Both the position numbers and the translations under genes were made by a program. The notes beneath the pieces are model-generated. The model did no database searches and was not told the origin of the DNA. It was given only the letters and a program-made list of their open reading frames with translations. From contig NZ_CP121647.1 of NCBI RefSeq assembly GCF_029714305.1, forward strand, positions 6,778,501 to 6,842,500: DNA of 64,000 bases. Direction: 5' to 3'. Source of the DNA: Bradyrhizobium sp. CB3481 (GTDB lineage: Bacteria; Pseudomonadota; Alphaproteobacteria; Rhizobiales; Xanthobacteraceae). Positions within the stretch are counted from its first letter, which is position 1, and every line of letters starts with the position of its first letter. This document shows, piece by piece, positions 1-12,822 of this stretch.

Positions 1-1
1 C

Positions 2-1507
2 GTCGATGAAACCAGAATTCCGAAACCGCGGCCGGCGCCATCAGGCATCAACGCACAGGAGGCGCCGATCTCGATCTACGAGGTTCATCTCGGCTCCTGG
101 CGGCGCAAACATGGCAATGAATGGCTGAGCTATCGCGACCTCGCCGAGCAGCTTCCGGCCTATGCGAAGGATATGGGCTTTACCCATATCGAGTTTCTGC
201 CCGTCAGCGAACACCCGTTCGACGGCTCCTGGGGCTATCAGCCGACCGGCCTCTACGCGCCGACCAGCCGGTTCGGCACGCCGGAAGATTTTTCCGCGCT
301 CGTCGACGCCTGCCACCGCGAGGGACTTGGCGTCTGGCTCGACTGGGTGCCCGGACATTTCCCCGACGATCCGCACGGGCTCGGCTATTTCGACGGCACC
401 GCGCTCTACGAGCACGCCAATCCAATGCAGGGCCGCCACCTCGACTGGGGCACGCTGATCTACAATTACGGCCGCACTGAAGTCGTGAATTTCCTCGTTT
501 CCAACGCGCTGTTCTGGCTCGATCGCTACGGCGTCGACGGCCTGCGCGTCGATGCGGTCGCCTCGATGCTCTATCTCGACTATAGCCGGCCGGCCGGCGA
601 ATGGATTCCGAACCGCCATGGCGGGCGGGAGAACCTCGAAGCGATCGAATTCCTGCGCCGCTTCAACATCGAAGTATTCGGGCATTTTCCTGATGCCAGC
701 ACGGCGGCGGAGGAATCCACCGCGTGGCCGCAGGTGTCGCAGCCGGTCGAATATGGCGGGCTCGGCTTCGGCTTCAAATGGAACATGGGCTGGATGCACG
801 ATACGCTGAAATATATCGGCAAGGACCCGATCTACCGGAAGCATCATCACGGCGACGTGCTGTTCGGTCTGCACTACGCGTTTTCGGAGAACTTCATCCT
901 GCCGCTATCGCATGACGAGGTGGTACACGGCAAGCGGTCGATCCTCGGCCGCATGCCGGGCGACGAGTGGCAGCGCTTTGCGAACCTGCGCGCCTATTAC
1001 AGCTTCATGTTCGGCCATCCCGGCAAGAAGCTGCTGTTCATGGGCTGCGAGTTCGGCCAGGAGCGCGAATGGAATCACGATCAGTCGCTGGACTGGCATC
1101 TCCTGGCGCAGCACCGGCACACCGGCATCCAGAACCTGATCCGCGACCTCAACCGCCTCTATCGCGCCGTGCCGGCGCTGCACCAGATGGACTGCAACCA
1201 GGCCGGCTTCGAATGGGTCATCACCCACGATTCCGGCAACAACGTCTTTGCCTGGCTGCGCAAGGGGCTCGATCCGCATGCGCGCTGCCTCGTGGTGGTG
1301 AACTTCTCGCCGAACGTCTATCGCGACTACCGCGTCCGGGTGCCGTTCGCCGGCAATTGGAAGGAAGTGCTCAATTCCGACTCTGCGCATTACGGCGGCA
1401 GCAATGTCGGCAATGTCGGCACCGTCCACCCCCTGGAAGGCAGCATCCCCGAGCTCAGCCTGACCATTCCGCCGCTGGCTGCGATCTTTCTCGTACCTGA
1501 AAGCTGA
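2..1507 (+). CDS. glgB: 1,4-alpha-glucan branching enzyme, C-terminal 501 residues (5' end outside window)
   Basis: The reading frame is open from the first bases of the window, so the start codon lies upstream. GlgB makes the alpha-1,6 branches of glycogen by cutting and re-attaching alpha-1,4 glucan segments in the cytoplasm. Visible GH13 landmarks are the EVHLGSWRR entry to the barrel, the [12 protein letters not shown] region, the nucleophile motif [11 protein letters not shown], the acid/base region [11 protein letters not shown], and the [10 protein letters not shown] motif followed by FMGCEFGQ. The C-terminal all-beta domain ends in IFLVPES. The stop codon is 3 bases before the glgX start, so the two are very likely co-transcribed. 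Seen: motifs and frame. Known: the family reaction. Confidence 0.96.
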   Translation, partial: VDETRIPKPRPAPSGINAQEAPISIYEVHLGSWRRKHGNEWLSYRDLAEQLPAYAKDMGFTHIEFLPVSEHPFDGSWGYQPTGLYAPTSRFGTPEDFSALVDACHREGLGVWLDWVPGHFPDDPHGLGYFDGTALYEHANPMQGRHLDWGTLIYNYGRTEVVNFLVSNALFWLDRYGVDGLRVDAVASMLYLDYSRPAGEWIPNRHGGRENLEAIEFLRRFNIEVFGHFPDASTAAEESTAWPQVSQPVEYGGLGFGFKWNMGWMHDTLKYIGKDPIYRKHHHGDVLFGLHYAFSENFILPLSHDEVVHGKRSILGRMPGDEWQRFANLRAYYSFMFGHPGKKLLFMGCEFGQEREWNHDQSLDWHLLAQHRHTGIQNLIRDLNRLYRAVPALHQMDCNQAGFEWVITHDSGNNVFAWLRKGLDPHARCLVVVNFSPNVYRDYRVRVPFAGNWKEVLNSDSAHYGGSNVGNVGTVHPLEGSIPELSLTIPPLAAIFLVPES

Positions 1508-1510
1508 CGC

Positions 1511-3582
<2,072 letters not shown>

Positions 3583-3586
<4 letters not shown>

Positions 3587-5334
3587 ATGTCCGTCAATTT
3601 GGTCCGTCCCTGGCCGACTACGGCACGCGGTTTCGACTGTGGGCACCGGCCGCGAAACGCGTCGACGTGATGCTGGAGCGGCCTCACCCGATGAAACGGG
3701 GCGAGGACGGCTGGTTTACCGCAGACATCGCCGGCGTGAAGGCGGGCGCACGCTACAAGTTTCGCATCGATGATGACATCGACGTGCCGGACCCGGCATC
3801 CGAGTTTCAGCCCGACGACGTGTTCGGCCCGAGCGAAGTGATCGACCACAATAGTTTTTCATGGCGCGCCGCAAGCTGGCGCGGGCGGCCGTGGCAGGAA
3901 GCCGTCATCGTTGAAGCGCATGTCGGCACCTTTACCAAGGAAGGCACCTATCGCGCGATGATCGAGCGGCTCGATCATCTCGTCGAGACCGGCATCACCG
4001 CGCTGGAATTGATGCCGCTGGCGGATTTCGCCGGCTCCCGGAACTGGGGCTATGACGGCGTCCTGTGGTATGCGCCCGACAGCGCCTATGGGCGGCCGGA
4101 CGACCTAAAGACGCTGATCGACGAGGCGCATCTGCGCGGGCTGATGGTGCTGCTCGACGTGGTCTATAACCATTTCGGCCCCGAAGGAAATTATCTCGGC
4201 CGCTATGCGCCGTCCTTTTTCACGGACGCCCACACGCCCTGGGGCAGCGCGATCGATTATCGCGTCAGCCAAGTCCGCGCCTTTGCTATCGAGAACGCCG
4301 TGCACTGGCTGCGTGATTATCGCTTCGACGGCCTGCGGCTCGATGCCGTCAACTCGATCGTCGAGCCGGGCGGGCTGTCGCTGCTGCACGATATCAGCGC
4401 CGCCGCAGGCCGGCTTGCAGCGGAGACCGGCCGGCAGATTCATCTCGTGCTGGAGAACGGCGACAACCGCGCCAGCATCCTCGATCCCGTTCAGGATCCG
4501 CCACAAGGCAAGTACCGCGCGCAATGGAACGACGACTATCACCATGCCTGGCGCGTGATGATGACCGGCGAGAAGCAAGGCTATTATGTCGACTACCAAC
4601 GCGCGCCGAAATCCGACATTGCGCGCGCGTTGTCCTCCGGTTTCGTCTATCAGGGTGAACCATCGGAATTTCGTCGCGGCAAGCGCGGCGAGCCGAGCGG
4701 ACATCTGGCGCCGACCGCCTTCATCAACTTCCTGCAGAACCACGATCAGATCGGCAACCGCGCGCTGGGCGACCGTCTCGAAGGCAATGCGGACGCGCAG
4801 ATGATCGAGGCGGCGCTCCAGGTGCTGCTGATAGCGCCGCACATCCCCATGCTGTTCATGGGCGAGGAGTGGGGCTCGACCGTGCCCTTCCCGTTCTTCT
4901 GCGATTTCGAAGGTGACCTTGCCGACGCCGTCCGCAAGGGCCGCCGCGTCGAACTGGCCTGGGCCTATGCCGAATATGGCGACGAGGTCCCCGACGCACT
5001 GGCCGCCTCGACCCGCGACTCCGCCGTGCTCGACTGGGACGGCCGTGAGGCGCCGGCGGGGAGGAAGCGCCTGACGATGGTGCGCGAGTTGTTGCAGGTC
5101 CGGCGGCGAGAGATCGTGCCGCGGCTGACAGGCTCCGCTTTTGGAAAAGCAGACGCGGCCGAAAACGGCTTGCTGACGGCAGACTGGCGAATGGGCGATG
5201 GCACGACCCTCCGCCTCCTCGCCAATCTCTCGGAAAAGTCCGTCAGCCATAGCCAAGCCGTGGGAACCCCGATCTGGGGAAACGAGTTGGGCAATAGCGT
5301 CCCGCCATGGTCGGTGCACTGGCGCATCGGATAG
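3583..5334 (+). CDS. treZ: malto-oligosyltrehalose trehalohydrolase TreZ
   Basis: TreZ (583 residues) cleaves the maltooligosyl-trehalose made by TreY, releasing trehalose. I chose the ATG that overlaps the glgX stop by four bases; the frame is open further upstream, but only in sequence already used by glgX. The N-terminal CBM48-like domain reads FGPSLADYGTRFRLWAPAAK. GH13 motifs include LLDVVYNHFGPEGNYLG, FDGLRLDAVNSI with the nucleophile Asp, LVLENGDN with the acid Glu, and NFLQNHDQIGNRALGDR. The gene ends 4 bases before treY. Substrate assignment comes from family motifs and from treY next door. Confidence 0.96.
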
Positions 5335-5338
5335 GAAA

Positions 5339-8143
5339 ATGCCCCCGGCAATCCCGATCGCGACCTACCGCCTGCAATTGTCGGCGGACTTCGATTTCGA
5401 TGCCGCAGCTTCCGTAGTGCCCTATCTGAAGGCGCTCGGCATCACCCACCTCTATGCCTCTCCCTTCACGCGCGCCCGCAAGGGCTCAACGCACGGCTAT
5501 GACGTGACCGACCACGCCGAGTTCAATCCGGAGCTCGGCGGCGCAGCCGGCTTCGAGCGGTTGAGTGCCGCGTTGCGGCAGCATGATATGGGATTGATCC
5601 TTGATTTCGTGCCCAACCATGTCGGCGTGCATTGCGCCGATAATCCGTGGTGGCTCGACATGCTGGAATGGGGGCCGGCGTCGCCACACGCAGCCTCCTT
5701 CGACATCGATTGGGATCAGTTGCCCTATCGCGCCCGTGGCGGCGTGCTGCTGCCGATCATCGGCTCATCCTACGGACAGGCACTGGAGAATGGCGAGATC
5801 GAATTGCGCTTTGATGCCGGCGAAGGCAGCTTCTCAGCCTGGTATTATGAGCACCGGCTGCCGATCGCGCCGGAACGTTACGGCGAAATCCTGCGGATGG
5901 TCGTCAAGGAAGCCGGCTCAGAAGAAAGCACGGCCGGCAAGGCGATGCTGGCGCTGGCGCTGCGCTATCAAGGCCCGCGCCGTCCCAATCGCAAGGAAGC
6001 ACCGGGCTTCAAGGCCGAACTGCAAAGCATTGCTGGAGCCGCCGGCATCATCGCGCGGGGGCTGGATGCCTACCGCGCCGGCGCGGACCACGCCGCTCAG
6101 ACGCAGGCCCTGCATCATCTGCTCGAGCGCCAGCACTACAAGCTCGGCCATTGGCGGCTTGCTTCCAGCGACATCAATTACCGCCGCTTCTTCGATATCA
6201 ACTCGCTGGCGGGCCTGCGCGTCGAGGATGCCGGCACCTTCGCCGCGATCCATCGCCTGGTCAAACGGCTGATTGCTGAGGACAAGCTCCACGGGCTGCG
6301 GCTCGACCACATCGATGGCCTGCGCGATCCCGTGCAGTATTTCCAGCGCCTGCGCCGGCTGATCCGCGATGCGCATGGCGGCCATGTCAGGCCATTCTAT
6401 GTGGTGATCGAAAAGATTCTCGGCGAACACGAGAAACTGCCGTCATTTGCCGGCGTTCATGGCACCACCGGCTATGAGTGGATGAACACGATCACCCACG
6501 TGCTCACCGATGGCCGCGGACTGGAGCCGCTCGACGAGGTCTGGCGGCAGATCAGCAACCGCTCGCCGCAGCTCGAGCCGATCCTGCGGGAAGCCAAGCG
6601 CCGCGTTCTGGAAACGCTTCTCACCAGCGAGTTCACGGTGCTGACGCGCCTCCTGGCGCGCATCGCCAATGGGCACTACTCGACCCGCGACTATTCCGCC
6701 GACAGCCTGCGGCAGGCGCTCGAACTCTATGTGCTGCATTTTCCGGTCTATCGCACCTATCTGACGTCCTCGGGGCCATCAGAACATGATCGCCAGTTGA
6801 TCTCGCAGACGATCGAGCGGGCCCGCGCCGACTGGTTTGCTGCTGATGACGGCATTTTTGATTTCCTGCGCGACACCCTGACGATGGACCTGATCAAGCC
6901 CGGCCGCGCACATCACAGCGCGCCGCGCGTGCGCCGGTTCGCTCTAAAGGTTCAACAGTTCACCGGGCCGATGATGGCAAAATCGCTGGAGGATACGACG
7001 TTCTATCGCTACCACCGCTTGCTCGCGCTCAACGAGGTCGGCGGCGATCCCGCCGCGAAGGCGTTGTCGGTCGACGACTTTCATCAGATCATGCGGGCCC
7101 GCGCCAGGGAATGGCCGCACGGGATGACCGCGACAGCTACCCATGACACCAAGCGCGGCGAAGATGCCCGGGCGCGCATCATGGCACTTTCGGAAATTCC
7201 GGGCGAATGGACCAGCGCGGTGGCGCGATGGAAGCTGCTCAACGCACCGCATGTGGTGGCTGACGGGGATCTGCGGGCGCCGTCTGCAGCTTTCGAATAC
7301 ATGCTCTATCAGGCGCTGCTCGGCGCATGGCAGCCGGACGACGCGTCGTTCGTGGAGAGGATGCAGGAATATGCGCTGAAAGCCGCGCGCGAAGGCAAGC
7401 AGGAAACCAGCTGGCTCAATCCCCACGCGGCCTATGAAGAAGGCGTGAAAGATTTCATCGCAAAAATTCTCGACCCTTCGCTCTCGGGCGAATTTCTCGC
7501 TTCCCTGCAGACGCTGGCGCAGCGGCTGTCGCTCCTGGGCGCCTTGAATTCATTGAGTCAGATCACGCTGAAGGCGACGATGCCGGGTGTGCCGGATTTC
7601 TATCAGGGCACCGAGCTATGGGATCTCTCGCTGGTCGATCCCGACAACCGGCGTCCGGTGGACTTTGCAGAGCGCGCGGGCCGCCTCGATGCGCTCAAAA
7701 ATCCGGACTGGAAACGGCTCGTTGAAAAGTGGCCAAGCGGTCATCTGAAGCTCGCCTGGACACGGCATCTGCTCGAGCTTCGAACCGAGTTCGCCGATAC
7801 CTTCACGAATGGCGATTATGAGCCCTTGGAGGTGAGTGGGCCGAGCCACGACCATTTCATCGCATTTGCGCGGCGCCGCGGCCGCGAGGCAGCGATCATC
7901 GTCGCCACGCGCTGGTTCGCGCCGTTCACCGATGGCGGCAGACACTGGGCCAGTCCGGAGGCGTATGAGGCCGTGCTGAATGTGGCCGGCTATGCGGTCG
8001 AGGGCTTTGCCGATGCCGATGCCACGCAACTGCGCCTGTCCGACCTGCTGGCGCATCTGCCGGCGGCCGTGCTGAAAGCGAGGTTCAATGGCGCGGCGAA
8101 ACCGACACGGAAGCGTGAGCGCCTGGCGGCTATTTCTTCGTAA
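5339..8143 (+). CDS. treY: malto-oligosyltrehalose synthase TreY
   Basis: TreY (934 residues) converts the reducing-end alpha-1,4 bond of maltodextrins to alpha,alpha-1,1, giving maltooligosyl-trehalose for TreZ. The ATG at this position follows treZ by 4 bases and gives the typical N-terminus IPIATYRLQL. Further landmarks are the YASPFTRARKGSTHGYDV loop, FVPNHVGVH, the nucleophile region LHGLRLDHIDGLRDP, the acid region VVIEKILGEHEKLP, and ATATHDTKRGEDARARI. The length suits a TreY with the long internal insertion of this family. It is the last gene of the glgB-glgX-treZ-treY run; its 3' end overlaps the converging PHA-system gene by 14 bases. Confidence 0.96.
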   Translation: MPPAIPIATYRLQLSADFDFDAAASVVPYLKALGITHLYASPFTRARKGSTHGYDVTDHAEFNPELGGAAGFERLSAALRQHDMGLILDFVPNHVGVHCADNPWWLDMLEWGPASPHAASFDIDWDQLPYRARGGVLLPIIGSSYGQALENGEIELRFDAGEGSFSAWYYEHRLPIAPERYGEILRMVVKEAGSEESTAGKAMLALALRYQGPRRPNRKEAPGFKAELQSIAGAAGIIARGLDAYRAGADHAAQTQALHHLLERQHYKLGHWRLASSDINYRRFFDINSLAGLRVEDAGTFAAIHRLVKRLIAEDKLHGLRLDHIDGLRDPVQYFQRLRRLIRDAHGGHVRPFYVVIEKILGEHEKLPSFAGVHGTTGYEWMNTITHVLTDGRGLEPLDEVWRQISNRSPQLEPILREAKRRVLETLLTSEFTVLTRLLARIANGHYSTRDYSADSLRQALELYVLHFPVYRTYLTSSGPSEHDRQLISQTIERARADWFAADDGIFDFLRDTLTMDLIKPGRAHHSAPRVRRFALKVQQFTGPMMAKSLEDTTFYRYHRLLALNEVGGDPAAKALSVDDFHQIMRARAREWPHGMTATATHDTKRGEDARARIMALSEIPGEWTSAVARWKLLNAPHVVADGDLRAPSAAFEYMLYQALLGAWQPDDASFVERMQEYALKAAREGKQETSWLNPHAAYEEGVKDFIAKILDPSLSGEFLASLQTLAQRLSLLGALNSLSQITLKATMPGVPDFYQGTELWDLSLVDPDNRRPVDFAERAGRLDALKNPDWKRLVEKWPSGHLKLAWTRHLLELRTEFADTFTNGDYEPLEVSGPSHDHFIAFARRRGREAAIIVATRWFAPFTDGGRHWASPEAYEAVLNVAGYAVEGFADADATQLRLSDLLAHLPAAVLKARFNGAAKPTRKRERLAAISS

Positions 8144-8438
8144 GCAACAGCTTGCCGCGGCTCTGAATCGCGGCCTGGGCCGCCTCGGCAAAGCGTTGCA
8201 GCAGCCATGGCAGCACGACTTCCACCTGCACATGATCCTCGGCGACGTCGACATGGCCCGCGGCGGCCTGACCGAGGGCGCGGACGCGGAAGATCATGCG
8301 ACTGTCTTCCCACCGCTCCTCGTCGACGCTCAAGACCGGCACGCTGGAAGCGGCACGCGAAAGCCCGGTCTTAAGCCGGCGCATCGCCTCTTCGCGTCCA
8401 AGACTATGCGGGATGGAAACCACCAGCGGCTTGGTCAT
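8130..8438 (-). CDS. polyhydroxyalkanoic acid system family protein
   Basis: This is a 102-residue protein beginning MTKPLVVSIPHSLGREEAM, the signature of the small PHA-granule-associated family often annotated as polyhydroxyalkanoic acid system protein. The start is chosen because an AGGAGG ribosome binding site sits 6 to 8 bases upstream; the frame stays open further upstream, but without a comparable site. The middle reads EDHVQVEVVLPWLLQRFAE and the C-terminus is Lys-rich (GKLLLTKK). Function in granule assembly is known only loosely for the family. Its 3' end overlaps treY tail to tail. Confidence 0.8.
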   Translation of the reverse strand: MTKPLVVSIPHSLGREEAMRRLKTGLSRAASSVPVLSVDEERWEDSRMIFRVRALGQAAAGHVDVAEDHVQVEVVLPWLLQRFAEAAQAAIQSRGKLLLTKK

Positions 8439-8602
8439 CGCAAGACTCCTCCTCACCTTAAGCGCATGTAATTGCTCGCGGTTCGAAAAGAAGAGGCGCC
8501 GTGATTGTCGCGGTGCAGTTCGGAACTTAGCTGACTCCCGGTTGTTGTTCCACGCAAAGGGCAGAACGTACAAAACGCCCCGTTCGGGCTGAGGAGAGAT
8601 TC

Positions 8603-8767
8603 ATGTCTATCGGCACTATTATCTTGATCATTTTCATCATCGCGCTGCTCGGCGGATTCAGCGGCATCGGCGGCGGACCTTTCTATGGCACCGGCTATTA
8701 CGGCGGCGGCGGACTGGGTCTTGTGATCGTGATCCTGCTGATCCTGCTGCTGCTCGGGAAGCTGTGA
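8603..8767 (+). CDS. DUF3309 family small membrane protein
   Basis: A 54-residue peptide that starts with ATG about 9 bases after GAGGAGAG. Residues 4-18 form one hydrophobic helix (GTIILIIFIIALLGG). A Gly/Tyr-rich linker (GGGPFYGTGYYGGGG) follows, and residues 38-52 form a second helix (LGLVIVILLILLLLG). This helix-GlyTyr-helix layout is the DUF3309 pattern, common in rhizobia and of unknown function, likely in the inner membrane. It stands alone between the PHA-system gene and a mosaic palindrome. Function is not known. Confidence 0.82.
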   Translation: MSIGTIILIIFIIALLGGFSGIGGGPFYGTGYYGGGGLGLVIVILLILLLLGKL

Positions 8768-8796
8768 TCGGCTTTCAGTCTGCACCACACAAAAGT

Positions 8797-8917
8797 TGTC
8801 ATCACCCGCCTTGTGCGCAATTGCGCACTGGAGCGGGTGATCCAGTATTCCAGAGACGTTCGTGATGAATCGAGAAGCCGCGGCGTACTGGATACCCCGC
8901 CTTCGCGGGGTATGACA
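8797..8917. repeat. mosaic intergenic palindrome (REP-like)
   Basis: The element opens TGTCATCACCCGC and closes with GGGGTATGACA, so its ends are inverted. Inside, GATCCAGTA is mirrored by TACTGGAT, and there are two short hairpins (GTGCGCAATTGCGCAC and CCCCGCCTTCGCGGGG). It lies between the DUF3309 gene and the ligD 3' end. This type of composite palindrome is typical of intergenic space in bradyrhizobia. It may also act as a terminator for ligD. Confidence 0.75.
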
Positions 8918-8930
8918 GTGAGGGTTGAGG

Positions 8931-11597
8931 TTAAATCTTGCCAGCCAATTTCTTCATCGCCGGCTTGATCGATGCCGCCGCATCATCATAACCATCCCAC
9001 GCCTTCGTCTTGCTCAGCAATCCCGGCACGGTGCGGACAGTGTACTTCTTCGGATCGAGGTCGCCGCGTACCTGCGTCCAGGTCAGCGGCATCGAGACCG
9101 TGGCGCCCTCGCGCGCCCGCGGCGACAAGGCGGCGACCGCCGTCGACATCCGGTCATTGCGGAGATAATCGAGGAAGATTTTTCCCTTGCGCAGCTTCTT
9201 CGACATGTTGAGCAGATAGCGCTCGGGATCATCGTTCGCCATCCATTGGCAGATGCCTTGCGCGAACGCCTTGGCCTCCTTCCATGACACCTTGTCCTTT
9301 GCGCCATGGAGAAGCGGCGCCACCACGTGCAGGCCTTTGCCGCCGGTGGTCTTGCAGAAGCTTTCAAGGCCGACGGCGGTCAGTCGCTCGCGCATGTCCT
9401 TGGCCGCCTCGATGACATCGGAGAATTCGACGTTCGGCGCGGGATCGAGATCGAATACCAGCCGGCCGGGCGTGTCATAGGCGTCGGGCGCGCAATTCCA
9501 GGGGTGCAGTTCGAGCCCGCCGATTTGCGCCACCGCGGCCAGCGCTTCGACCCTGTCGATCTGCAAATAGGGTTTGCGGTCGCCGGACACCTTGGCCAGC
9601 TCGAACAGGCTGGATGCGCCCTGCATGGCGTGACGCTGGAAGAATTTTTCACCGTGAATGCCGTCGGGTGCACGCACGATCGAGCATGGACGGCCCTTGA
9701 TGTGCTCGATCATCCACGCGCCGACCGCCTCGAAATATTGCGCAAGATCGAGCTTGGTGACGCCGTCGCCATCGCCGGCATCTGGCCACAGCTCCTTGTC
9801 TGGCTTGGAGATCACCACGCCCATGACCTCTCCGGTCTTGCTGCCGGCCGGTTTTGCGCGGCTCGCCACGGCCTTGCCCTTGCCGGGCTTCGGCTGCGTA
9901 ACGCCTTTCGTCGAGGGTGCCTCCGCTTCTACCTCCTCGGCCGGCTTGTCCTGCCGCAGTCCCTTGAACGCCGCCTGGCGGACGTTTCCGTCGGCGGTGA
10001 AGCCCGCGAACTCGATTTCCGCGACCAGTTCGGGCTTCAGCCAATGCACGTCGCGGGTTTTCTTCGGCGCGTTCTTGCCGCCGAACGGGCTCTTGTCGGA
10101 GGCCGCGGCCTTCAGCGCCGGCATGATGCGACGGACCTTGTCCTGCCCGAAACCTGTCCCGACCATGCCGACAAAGGCGAGATGGTCGCCGCGATAGACG
10201 CCCGCCATCAGCGAGCGGAATTTGCCGTTGGTGGTCTTCCAGCCGCCCAGCACCACCTCATGCCCGGCGCGGCATTTCGCCTTGGTCCAGCTCTCCGTGC
10301 GGCCGGAGCGATATGGCACGTCGAGCTTCTTGGAGACGACGCCTTCCAACTCGAGCTTGCAGGCCGATTGCAGGACGGCGTCACCGCCGCTTTCGAAATG
10401 CTCGACATAGCGGATCTGCTTGTCCTTGCCCTTGCGCGCCTCCAGCAGCTTCTTCAGCCGCGCCTTGCGGTCGCCGAGCGGCAGATCGCGAAGATCTTCG
10501 CCATCGGCGAACAGGAGATCGAACGCATAGAAGATCAGGCTTTCGCTGTCGCCGTCCGACAGCGCGGCCTGCAGGGTCGAAAAATTGGGCGCGCCGTTGT
10601 GATCGAGCGCGACGATCTCGCCATCGATCAGCACATCGGAAAGCGATTTCGCTTCATCCGCAATCGATTTGAACTTGTCGGTCCAGTCGAGACCCTTGCG
10701 CGTCTTGAGCACAGCGTCGCCGTCCTCGACCCGCAATTGCACGCGGTAGCCGTCGAACTTGATCTCATGGCACCAGCCTTCGCCGCCGGGCGGCCGCTCG
10801 ACCACCGTGCAGAGTTGCGGCGCCACGAAATCCGGCATCGCGGTGACTTTCTTCGGCTTGGCCGACGCTGCCGGTTTGCGGGTCCTGGTCTCCGGGGTGG
10901 CACGCAGGGCCGCGGTCTTTCTGGCGGCGCGTGCCTCGGCGGCGTCGCCCCGGTTCGACTGCCAGACCGCGTCAGCCTTGGTCTTCGTGGCCAGCATGAA
11001 CGGTTTCGGCGCCTTGCCCTTGCCTTGCGCGATCTGGTCCATCGTCCGGCCCGAGGCGACGGAGCGGTCTTCTTCCAGGACGTCGTTGGCCTCGCCCTCT
11101 TTGACGAATTCGTCGCGGTGCTTGATCAGCAGCCAGTTGGTGCGCTTGCCGCCGTAGCGGTCGCCGCGCATCCGAACCAAAACCCAGCTGCCATGCAGCT
11201 TACCGCCGTGCAGGGTGAATTTCAGGTCGCCCTTCTTGAAGCCGCGCTCGGGATCATCGGATTCCCAGAAGCCGCGGTCCCACAGCATCACAGTGCCGCC
11301 GCCATATTGTCCCTCGGGAATGGTGCCCTCGAAATCACCGTAGTCGAGCGGATGATCCTCGACCTCGACCGCGAGCCGCTTGTCGTGCGGATCGAGCGAG
11401 GGGCCCTTGGTGACGGCCCAGGACTTGAACACGCCGTCGAACTCCAGCCGCAGGTCATAGTGCAGCCGCGTCGCGTCATGCTTCTGGATCACGAAACGGC
11501 GCCGCGCGGCCGGCGCGACCTTGACGTCGCCGGACGGCTCGGCCGTCTTGCCGAAGTCGCGTTTCTTCCGATACGTGCTGAGCTTCTTCAACGCCAC
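8931..11597 (-). CDS. ligD: ATP-dependent DNA ligase LigD (phosphoesterase-ligase-polymerase)
   Basis: This 888-residue multidomain enzyme performs end processing, gap filling and sealing in bacterial non-homologous end joining with Ku. I chose the GTG start that gives [15 protein letters not shown]; upstream sequence is open but not LigD-like. Domain order is phosphoesterase (about 33-160, [16 protein letters not shown]), ligase (about 255-560, catalytic Lys280 in KFDGYR, then [10 protein letters not shown]), a basic Ala/Lys linker, and polymerase (about 600-888, with [15 protein letters not shown] and VFDLDP). It diverges from ku across about 100 bases, the usual arrangement in rhizobia, so the two are probably co-regulated. 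Confidence 0.96.
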   Translation of the reverse strand: MALKKLSTYRKKRDFGKTAEPSGDVKVAPAARRRFVIQKHDATRLHYDLRLEFDGVFKSWAVTKGPSLDPHDKRLAVEVEDHPLDYGDFEGTIPEGQYGGGTVMLWDRGFWESDDPERGFKKGDLKFTLHGGKLHGSWVLVRMRGDRYGGKRTNWLLIKHRDEFVKEGEANDVLEEDRSVASGRTMDQIAQGKGKAPKPFMLATKTKADAVWQSNRGDAAEARAARKTAALRATPETRTRKPAASAKPKKVTAMPDFVAPQLCTVVERPPGGEGWCHEIKFDGYRVQLRVEDGDAVLKTRKGLDWTDKFKSIADEAKSLSDVLIDGEIVALDHNGAPNFSTLQAALSDGDSESLIFYAFDLLFADGEDLRDLPLGDRKARLKKLLEARKGKDKQIRYVEHFESGGDAVLQSACKLELEGVVSKKLDVPYRSGRTESWTKAKCRAGHEVVLGGWKTTNGKFRSLMAGVYRGDHLAFVGMVGTGFGQDKVRRIMPALKAAASDKSPFGGKNAPKKTRDVHWLKPELVAEIEFAGFTADGNVRQAAFKGLRQDKPAEEVEAEAPSTKGVTQPKPGKGKAVASRAKPAGSKTGEVMGVVISKPDKELWPDAGDGDGVTKLDLAQYFEAVGAWMIEHIKGRPCSIVRAPDGIHGEKFFQRHAMQGASSLFELAKVSGDRKPYLQIDRVEALAAVAQIGGLELHPWNCAPDAYDTPGRLVFDLDPAPNVEFSDVIEAAKDMRERLTAVGLESFCKTTGGKGLHVVAPLLHGAKDKVSWKEAKAFAQGICQWMANDDPERYLLNMSKKLRKGKIFLDYLRNDRMSTAVAALSPRAREGATVSMPLTWTQVRGDLDPKKYTVRTVPGLLSKTKAWDGYDDAAASIKPAMKKLAGKI

Positions 11598-11698
11598 GGC
11601 AACCTCGCGCCTTGGGGCCGCTCGCAGGGCGGCATCCGGAACGAAAACCCATACTAACCGTTGAAGTTCCCAAACCCAACCTTTGCCGGAGATCGTCA

Positions 11699-12583
11699 AT
11701 GGCCCCCCGCGCCTATTGGAAAGGCTCGCTGAAGCTCTCGTTGGTGTCATGCCCGGTGGTGCTGTATCCGGCCTCGACATCGGTCGAGAAGACCCGGTTT
11801 CACATGATCAACAAGGAAACCGGTAACCGCCTCAAGCAGCAGATGATCGATGCCGAGACCGGCGATGTCGTCGAAAGCGACCAGAAGGGCCGCGGCTATG
11901 AGCTGAAAAAGGGGCAGTATGTCGAGATCGAAAAGGAGGAACTCGAGGCCGTCCAGATCGAGAGCAATCACACCATCGAGATCGACAGCTTCGTGCCGCG
12001 GGACGAGATCGACAAGCGCTTTTACAACCATCCCTATTACATCGCGCCCGACGGCAAGGCCGCCGTCGATGCCTTCGCCGTGATCCGCGACGCCATGAAG
12101 GATGAGGACCGCGTTGCACTGGCGCGCATCGTGCTGACCAACCGCGAGCACGTCATGGCGATCGAGCCGCTGGGCAAGGGCCTGCTCGGCACCACGCTGC
12201 GCTACCCTTACGAGCTGCGCGACGAGGAAGACTTCTTCGATGGCATCAAGAGCCCGAAGATCACCAAGGACATGGTCGAGCTCGCCGGTCACATCCTGCA
12301 CAAGATGGCCGCGCATTTCGATCCATCGAAGTTCAAGGACGAATACGAGGACGCGCTAAAGGCACTGGTGCGCCGCAAGGCTTCCGGCAAGCCGATCAAG
12401 ATGCCCGAACCTGAGGAAAAGCCCGACAACGTCATCAATTTGATGGACGCGCTGAAGGCGAGCCTGAAGGGCAAGCCGGCGGCGAAACGGCGGGCGCATG
12501 GCTCAACCGCAAGGCGGGCGCCGGCACGCCGGACGGCAAAGAAAGCGCACCGGTCGACCGCGAGGCATCGGAAAGCGAGTTAG
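11699..12583 (+). CDS. ku: non-homologous end joining protein Ku
   Basis: This 294-residue Ku binds DNA ends as a homodimer and recruits LigD. The ATG gives [20 protein letters not shown], the standard Ku opening, and CCGGAG lies about 8 bases upstream. Core motifs include [38 protein letters not shown] and the [19 protein letters not shown] segment. The last 40 residues are Lys/Arg/Ala-rich ([20 protein letters not shown]), the basic tail that contacts DNA in many bacterial Ku proteins. It is divergent from ligD. Family identity is secure. Confidence 0.97.
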   Translation: MAPRAYWKGSLKLSLVSCPVVLYPASTSVEKTRFHMINKETGNRLKQQMIDAETGDVVESDQKGRGYELKKGQYVEIEKEELEAVQIESNHTIEIDSFVPRDEIDKRFYNHPYYIAPDGKAAVDAFAVIRDAMKDEDRVALARIVLTNREHVMAIEPLGKGLLGTTLRYPYELRDEEDFFDGIKSPKITKDMVELAGHILHKMAAHFDPSKFKDEYEDALKALVRRKASGKPIKMPEPEEKPDNVINLMDALKASLKGKPAAKRRAHGSTARRAPARRTAKKAHRSTARHRKAS

Positions 12584-12597
12584 ACTCGCTCTATCCA

Positions 12598-12683
12598 CGT
12601 CATTGCGAGCGCAGCGAAGCAATCCATTCTCACCTCACGCGCTGATAGATGGATTGCTTCGTCGCTGCGCTCCTCGCAATGAC
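12598..12683. repeat. intergenic palindromic repeat after ku
   Basis: The left arm CGTCATTGCGAG plus AAGCAATCCAT and the right arm ATGGATTGCTTCG plus CTCGCAATGACG are reverse complements apart from small indels in the middle. The arms are about 30 and 36 bases with a loop of about 20. This is one of the commonest intergenic repeats in bradyrhizobial genomes. It could terminate ku transcription. Confidence 0.8.
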
Positions 12684-12822
12684 GGGGCTACTGCCGCAGC
12701 CCTCCTAACCTCCCCTCTCTTCGGCCTCCTCGCATCCCGCTTGCATTACCTGAAACCGGAAGGCATTTTCCCCGGAACCTGACGCCACCGACAACAACGG
12801 CGCCGCCCCCGGGGAGGATTTG

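Noticed and set aside
4105..5319. A 404-codon minus-strand open frame opposite treZ
   Set aside because: treZ on the plus strand carries all GH13 motifs. The minus frame has no recognisable domain and is typical shadow sequence.
9306..11657. A 783-codon open frame on the plus strand opposite ligD
   Set aside because: It mirrors LigD in a GC-rich region. The minus-strand product has all LigD motifs, while the plus-strand product has the Arg/Ala/Asp-rich composition of an antisense shadow and no ribosome site.
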